Below, one piece after another: positions 44,888-64,000 of a stretch of 64,000 nt of DNA (its first letter is position 1; the number at the start of each line of letters is the position of its first letter). Both the position numbers and the translations under genes were made by a program. Source of the DNA: Aphelocoma coerulescens. Lineage: Eukaryota > Chordata > Aves > Passeriformes > Corvidae. The DNA is taken from positions 15,351,578-15,415,577 of the forward strand of contig NC_091014.1 in NCBI RefSeq assembly GCF_041296385.1. The letters run 5' to 3'. The notes under the pieces were generated by a model, which did not search any database, was not told where the DNA came from, and was given only the letters and a program-made list of their open reading frames with translations.

Positions 44888-45063
44888 GTGCATCTAAGAC
44901 AGATGGCATCGCTGCAGTTGCTTGAATGAGAAAAGTCTTGTGCTGTTGATGTTCCTGATGCATACCTGAAACAAAACTTAATTTTTATGAAAAGCACATG
45001 CATTGCAGGTCACTGTTCAGATTCCTCTAATGCATCTTGGTTGCCAAAATGTTCTGTATTGCA

Positions 45064-45690
45064 AATAAAATGTTAAGTGGCTTACCGGATTTACTATGGA
45101 GTTTGTCACGGTTCTCATCAGGAGAAACTCAAAAATCTTTCAATTCCACCCGGAGCAACCTGACTGTTTTCCAAGCTTTTGCCTCCCACAATGGTAACAG
45201 ATCGCCATTTGCTTGTGGCATTTGAGTGAGGTTGTATATCACACTAGATTATAAAAACACAATTACTTAAACCTCCTTTGCAGCACCTGTTTGGAGTAAT
45301 AAAAATTCAGTTCCCAGTGGGTTGAAGAAGGCTGAAAGCTTTTTATCAGTGGAAAACTGAATGACAATCAATCTAAGGAAAATAAAGAAAGAAAAATGGC
45401 ATTTGTAAATCCACGTCACTAGCTTGTGACTTTTGCTTTAGCCACATGGATTTGAGTGTATTTTAACAAACAATATTTTGCATGCCTCTGGTTTATTTTT
45501 CTTTAATATATTGGGATATTTCAGTCTTGGGTTGGCTGGTATTAGCAGTCTTTATTTTTACACTGTTTACATTGGTTTACTCCTTGTGTACCACCTAACT
45601 TCTTTTGCCATGCTAAGTAGAAAATCTTTTAAAATGTAGATAATTTGGTTTGGTTTGTTTTGTTTTCATGGATACGATACCTCAAATAAA
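45064..45690 (+). terminator. BCAP29: BCAP29 candidate poly(A) signals
   Basis: AATAAA occurs at 45064-45069, 45298-45303, 45381-45386 and 45685-45690 after the stop at 44887. The 3' UTR could therefore be about 200 to 830 bp long, with alternative polyadenylation possible. Which site is used cannot be told. Confidence 0.55.
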
Positions 45691-45699
45691 TGTGCACTG

Positions 45700-48600
45700 T
45701 TTTGCATAAAACCTTTTTGGTATTCAGAAAGTTGTTTTGAGTTTGTTAGTTGGTTCCAGTTTATGTTTGAAAGTTTGATATGTTTGTTACATTAAAGGGA
45801 TTGTTTAAGTTCACAGTTTCTGGGTTTATTCTTGTAAATCTCTCCCAATATACTATCTCATCATAGTTAATAATTATATGAACTGGGAACAAAATATATT
45901 TCTAACTTGGTGATGTTGAACTCTTCTTGAAAATACGGTCTTCATAGTGGTAGTTGTGATTGCTCTGGAAATAGAATTTTTTTAGCTTAGAATTTAAACA
46001 CAGCTTATCTAGTAGTATAAGGCATACTAACATACCATATTAAATAAGAGTGCAGATGTTTTTAAAAAATACTTTATCCTTGCTGAAGTAGTATGGAATA
46101 TGTTTTCAGAGATTCTATGACACTCAAGATTTTTTTTTTTATTCATATAAAAACTTCCAGGGAAAATCACAGATTTTTCATACCTGCATACACGTTTTGA
46201 AGATGTAGTTGAAGGCGTCTTTGGTTTTGTTCCCCACCCCTTTCTGAAATATTTAAAATTGTGGTGGAATGTTATCACAGATCCAAAGACTGTGGTTGGA
46301 GGCCTTGGAGCCTATAACACGTGCTATTTTTAATGACAGAACAAAAGAACTCACATGTTTCTTACTTCAAGACACTGAACAGAAGCAAATAACTCTTGCT
46401 TATTATTTACTGTTATCTACTCAAATTTCAGACATTTCTTCTGCTAGTATAAGTAGGTAATTGGGTAGAAAATTAGAAGCTTACAATGAATGATACTGTG
46501 CACTGATCTGCATCCTTAAAAATTTACCTTAATATCATGGAGTAAGAAATGGGTAGCTGTGAATGCACTGATAGTACTGATATTTCTCCTTGAGAAGGAA
46601 CTCTGAATGCTTTACACAGTTTTTTGCTGTAGAGCATGACTGAAGTGTGAAGGGGTGCAGGGTGGTATGCACTGTTCCCTCGGCGCTGAAATGAGGCTGG
46701 GTATTTTCAGACATGCAACATGCATTCAACACATGATACACACATGCTGTAATACATTACACAGAAAACCTTGATATTGGGCCACAGGGGAACATTCCCT
46801 TCATTAGAGATTCCTTAAACACACAGACTTTGTATTTTGCCTCCATTCACTTCTTCTCTCGTGTCCATTACTTGGATCCTTTATCAGGTTTCCCTGTCAC
46901 GGAGTATAACCATCATCATTTTTGTACTTGTCTATTGTGGATGGTCCCATACATTTGACTGAGTTGCATTATCACACTCCCAGCTCTTTGGAGTCCCAGA
47001 CTTGTTCACAGAAAAATAATCTTTTGCTACTCAGATTAAAATTATTGTGTAGTATCTGCTATGTAGAACTCTCTTCTTGGAAAGAACAAAGGGTTCTTGT
47101 AAAACTGTAAGTCTAAATAGTATATCTGGAAATTCTAGTAGATGGCAAATCCTTGTGAATACTTTGCAAAATTTTGCATTGTTTCACATTATATGCTTTC
47201 AGGGCCTCTGGAAGTCTGTGTTGATCAACTTTAAGTACAGTTCTCTCACTGGTAATGTTTTAAGTTATGGTTGAGATACAGGGAAAGAATGAAAAATTTC
47301 ATGCTTTTATCTCCTGATCTTTTAGGCTGTTGGGTCAGCTTTTGGTCACATGTGCCTGTGGTGTGGGAAAGAGTTGAAAAAAGTTAAATCTCCACTAATA
47401 CTGGTGGAATCAAAATTACTTTTGTACTCATGTTGGACAGTTAATTTATTCTGAGTATGTCTCCAGAAGTAAGAATTCAGAGCTCTTTATACTCTAAATA
47501 ATGTCAAAGTAATTGCCAGGTTGTTTTGGAGCCTTTTTTGCCTCTTTACAAAAGTAGAAATATGCATTTTCCATACTTCAGTGGGGAAGCATGGGAGAGA
47601 TTATTCTACAATTATTTGCACAGGTTTAACTGATAGTAGCTTTCAAAAAAATTTTGAGGGGTGTTTCCATATTTTTTTTCATAAACCCCTTTTTCTGCTG
47701 AGTCAAGAAAGCAGTGAGGTCATGGTGGGTGCATGAGAGCTGACCTGAATATTAATAGACTTGGCTGCATGCTTTGGTGTTACCTTAAATGAAAGCACCT
47801 GTAGCTAGGCAGGATGTTTTTCCCTGTTTCTATTTTTGCAACAAACATCTGACAATCCATTTTGCTTAAAAACATAAATTGTGCAGTGTCTTTTCTGAAA
47901 ATGTACCCTTGCATCAGCACTCGCTGTGTGTTTGCTGCCACAGTAGTCCCTGGCTACATAGCCTCACTGAAAAGACACTGTGCTTTACTAGCTTCTTGTA
48001 AAGGGCAAAAGCTCAGCTTTTCTCTCAGTATTGAAATAACATTTGTTTTTCCACATGTGAAGTTAATGTAAAATTACTACATGTCTGCCTCAATTCTCGA
48101 GTGTTCCTTGAAATTCTGAATTTATTCTTTGGGACAGAAGCCCTCATTTTGCCTTGCCTTTGGACAGTGCTTATCCCACTGTCAGCTGTAATCTGGGTCC
48201 TGTTACAACCTAATACAAGTCATTTTACAGGTAAGTTGGAAAATCAGCTCTCGGTCATTCCGTACTCTGCGCTGCCTATTGCTGTGTGCATTAATTGTGG
48301 AATGTCTGAAAACACAGTTCTAGAACTGAGCATCCTCAGTTCAAGAATAATGTGGAATATTTTATTTTCTATTATAAAATGTAATACTTGTATTTTGTTT
48401 ATGAGGTAATGTACAAATAGGGACAAGCATTGCAAGGTGTATTTGTGAGGAAAACAAAGAGTCCCTCTAGTTTTGTGTCCACTCTGAAATGCAGCTGTGG
48501 TCCAAAGGAAGTTTTATTACTGCCTGCAAGGGCAAGTGCCCTGAAAAGATTTTGCTATTCCCTCTCCAGCTTTAGGAGAACTGAGCAGAGAGGGAAGCAG

Positions 48601-51340
48601 ACTATACATCTATAATTCTTTATATGTTAAAGGATTCCCTGCAGGACTCTGCGAAGGCAGTCTTGGTCTGCATGAAGCACGTCTGGGATGTTTGGATTCT
48701 CAAACACACTTGGGTGCACCAGGGTTTAGCGAGTGGAAACCTCCCCACTGTGTTTAGTGACTGGTAGGAGTTAGGTATTAGCTCTAGTGTGTCTGTTGGA
48801 AGGGAGGAGATGCCAAAAACAGCTACTAGGGAATATGAATATGGGAAGGATCTCTCAAACTTGTCTGGAAATCGGACACCAATTACTGCTGTCATAAAAG
48901 CATGTCTGCAAGACTCGACATAAACAGCTGTAGCTTTAACCCTTTATCTTGCTGCTTGAGATCAGACTGACTCTGTAGCCTGATTTGTTCTTGTCTTTGA
49001 AAACACAGCCAGAAGAGGCAGTAGCTTTGGTGATAATTGTCTTTTGCAAGATAGTGTAATAACTTCTCACCTAGGTGGTGAGACCATATGCTACATCTTA
49101 CTAAGTGTGAGGTTTAAACCCCTGTTCCTGTGACTATGGAAGAAGAAGGTGCTAAACTACTTCTTTCTTTCTGTGTTTAACAGGGTATGGAATGGACAAT
49201 ATGAGAGGAAGGAAGAGAGGGACTGTTACTCTTGGCCAGTAAAGACAAAATCTTAGGCTTTGATTCTTCTCCAGACATGACTTAGGCATTAAAGGTCTAA
49301 GGAAACAGAGCATACAGTGAAGTAGGGGTCTTGGAAACAGGCTGTGTATCTGTCCTAGGTTGTTTCATACAAGTACAAAGTGAACATGAATAATAGTAAG
49401 TAATAAGGTAGACAAAAGGATTCAGAAAACTGATGCAGATTTCAAGCTAAAAACCCTAAACACACCCCTGCAAAAAAAAACCCCAACCAAACAAAAAACA
49501 ACAACAAAAAAGCTAAAGTTGAACAATGCAGAGCCTGCCTTCCAGCTTGAAAAGGGAGGGAAATGCATCCTGAGTGGGGTCATCACAGTTGAAAAACAAC
49601 ATTGCATCTGATTTGACACAGATACATCTCTGTGTACGGAATCCATTCTGACCTAGGGTTTACAGTCTTTAGCCTCTTCCTCAAACAATTGTCTTTTCAA
49701 ATTCTGGTAAATGCATTTGTGTTACAAAGATGGAGATTTTTTTTTTCTTGAAACCTCTTGTCCTTGAACTTGCATACTTCTGCCAGTATGCATGGTCCTA
49801 CCGAGTTCTCATCTGTACGTGACCTACAGGTGCTCCTACAGCATCTCATCACCTGGGGTGCTGCAGGAAACAAATTTGCAAGGAGTGTTACAGTCAATTC
49901 AGATTCTTCTGACTGTAGCCTTCCTGTGTTAATTACTTGTTCAGTATTATGTCTTTTCTTCTTGATATCAAGCAGTTCTCCTCTAAAATGAGTTTTGTAA
50001 ATAATAAGATAATTGTAGTTTTGTGGGTATTCCAGGAGAAAATAACATGTAATACACAGCCAGTCCTGAAAATTCAGTTTATGTGATAAGTGTAGGGCAT
50101 CTACATTGGGTTCCTGCAAATGTTTTTGCTGTTCTTTGCTTTAATTATCAGCCTAGACACCATTATACTTGCTGAAGTAATTGTCTTTGTATTAATCTTA
50201 GAACTAAGATGATGTTTCCACAACAGCTTTTCAAAGTTAGTTTTTAAAACTGCTTTTTGTGATATTCTGTTTTTATCTGGAGTGGATTCTAACCTAATAC
50301 ATTACTCAGTTTTGATGCCAGCTTAATTTTCAGTATGTGCTTTAGTATATGTCTAATACGTCTTTTCCAATATTACTTCCATTTCCCCATGGTATTATCT
50401 TCTAATGAGAAAATCTGAAAGCTTTCCCACCCTGAATTAAGTAACATTTATATCAGACCACTTTCCTTGTTCCTCTAGAACAAGGCAGCTTTTACTGGCT
50501 AGAGTGCCATGCTCACAGGTTCCTACAAAACACTGGGACTTATTTTGGCAGGCTGGCTGCTTCAGTGCTGGATACAACATTGCTCAGATCAAAACAGTTC
50601 CGCAGTTCACCCAGATTTCCTTACAGTGCAGCAGATGGGAAGCCAGTTGCAGAGTTATGAAGCCTGAACTGTGTTAACCCTACAAAAAGTAATTCCAGTA
50701 AATAGCTTTTTTTGCAGTTTAGTAATGCTGGCTTCAACATGTCTGAAGTTAGGACTATACTTAATTGCTTTGAAACTAACTCCATGCCTGAGTAGTTCAT
50801 GAAAAAAATATTTTGCTTGATGCTATACTGTCAGTGTGTGCCCTCAGCACATCTTTGGTGTTGGCTGAAACAGTGGCACTCATTTCAAGAAGTCTCCTAG
50901 GTGAGGAGGACATGTGCTTCGCTTCAATCCTGCGAGATCTTTGCTAGGTTGTCTTCTGTATGTAAGGTAGAAGAGCTGAAATGTAGCCAACAGTTTTCAG
51001 CATGCAGGAGTGACTTCTTCAGCTCCAGTCCTATCTGTAATCCCAAATTACAGCAGGGCTGACGAGGAGCTCATTCCCTACGAGCCTCCTTGAGCAAACC
51101 AGAAGCTGCAGCCCTGGGGCACCTTCTGTCCTTTCAGGTGTGACGCAAAGAGCCTGCGGGCTCTGAGCCACTTCTTCCCACTGAGGCTCCTGGATGAGCT
51201 CGGGGTGGTTTGGAGAGCAGATGCTGTTATTAGGCACTTGTATCTATGCATAGAGATGACTTCTAAAACTTGGGTCATGGGACGCAGCAGGGCTTTGGGA
51301 ACTCCAAGGAAGCTTCCGTGTGGGCCAAGCAGTGTGCGGA
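45700..51340. other. BCAP29-SLC26A4 intergenic region
   Basis: 5.6 kb of AT-rich DNA up to about 51 kb. It has a T/G tract just before it (45645-45668) and an A/C tract at 49470-49511. No exon, RNA gene or confident transposon seen. Regulatory elements for SLC26A4 may lie here but I cannot name sites. Confidence 0.5.
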
Positions 51341-51890
51341 GTGGCCGGTCCTATCTCACTCCCTGAGGCTCGCCTTAACAGCGAGCACTTCGGCCGGCCG
51401 CCGGCGGGCAGGCGGCTCTTCGGGGCAGAGGCCATCACCTGTCGGCGGGGTTCGTGTGCGTGCAGCCAGCCCCGCTCCGCACGCCCCAGACTCATTCCCC
51501 CGACGCCTGCCCGCGGGCCGCCGCCTTTGAAGTGCAGCCCTCGCCCGAGGGGACGGGCGCTGTCGGGGCGGTCGCTCCGGGGATCACCGGCCCGAGCTGG
51601 GCTGACGAGGGGGCACCGGGGCGGCGGGGGGAGGGCGGACGGAGGCGTCGCCCGGGCCGGTCCGGAGCCGGGTCTTTCTGTTTCCCCGTAAATAAAGCGC
51701 CGGGCCGTGGGCGGCCGTATAAGTGCAGCTGCGGCGGGGCCGGCTCGCCCTGCCCCAGGCCGGGGAGCGGGCGCGGGCAGAGCCGTCGGAGCCGCGGTTC
51801 AGGACGCGGACAGCGCTGCGGGGCCGCGGGCGCGGCGGCGGGGCCGGCAGGGGGGGGCCGCGCTCGCCGCCCGCCGGCTCAGGCGGGGCC

Positions 51891-63816
<11,926 letters not shown>

Positions 63817-64000
63817 TAGTACTGTGCACAGGTAAATTTAATTTTGTGTAGTGCACAGATTTCACTGTGGGATGAAAATAGTCCTAAAATGATTGTGTTG
63901 CTGGCACATGGAAAGCCACAGGTGTCTTAGCAGCTCAGCTCTAGTAGTGAATCATTTTTGTAGCTCTGCCAGAAGAGGGCAATCAAGTTTTACATAGCAT

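Overview
This is a stretch of vertebrate nuclear genome, almost certainly from a bird. The evidence is the gene order COG5 - DUS4L - BCAP29 - SLC26A4 (conserved synteny, human 7q22), spliced genes with GT/AG introns, CpG-island promoters, CR1 LINE copies with the typical avian 3' end, and an avian-type ERVL-like LTR. The species cannot be fixed from the sequence alone. All gene models below were built by translating exons and matching them to known vertebrate proteins from memory. Within each gene the reading phase carries across every junction.

Layout. (1) 1-5346, minus strand: the first five coding exons of COG5 (126 codons); the rest runs off the left edge. (2) About 5000-5760: a GC-rich bidirectional promoter shared with DUS4L, holding a 15-bp G-rich minisatellite. 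(3) 5833-14605, plus strand: complete DUS4L, six coding exons, 315 aa. Its introns contain a degraded solo LTR and two CR1 pieces. (4) 19190-44887, plus strand: CpG island and complete BCAP29, seven coding exons, 243 aa, ending in a KKxx ER-retrieval signal. Its introns contain a long eroded CR1 copy and a young 3.35-kb endogenous retrovirus inserted antisense at 33262-36615. (5) 45.7-51.3 kb: intergenic DNA with nothing I can support. (6) 51350-63798, plus strand: CpG island and the first nine coding exons (420 codons) of SLC26A4 (pendrin); the remainder runs off the right edge.

The four host genes do not form a pathway. COG5 is a Golgi tethering subunit, DUS4L a tRNA dihydrouridine synthase, BCAP29 an ER chaperone/export receptor, and SLC26A4 an anion exchanger. 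The most unusual feature is the endogenous retrovirus. Its two 443-bp LTRs look identical by eye, it has a perfect 6-bp target duplication and an intact primer-binding site, but its interior is only about 2.5 kb. That interior has one gag-like frame, an extremely CpG-dense repeat-filled leader and an odd TTAAG-rich 3' zone. It therefore looks like a recently mobilised, non-autonomous element that depended on another virus's enzymes.
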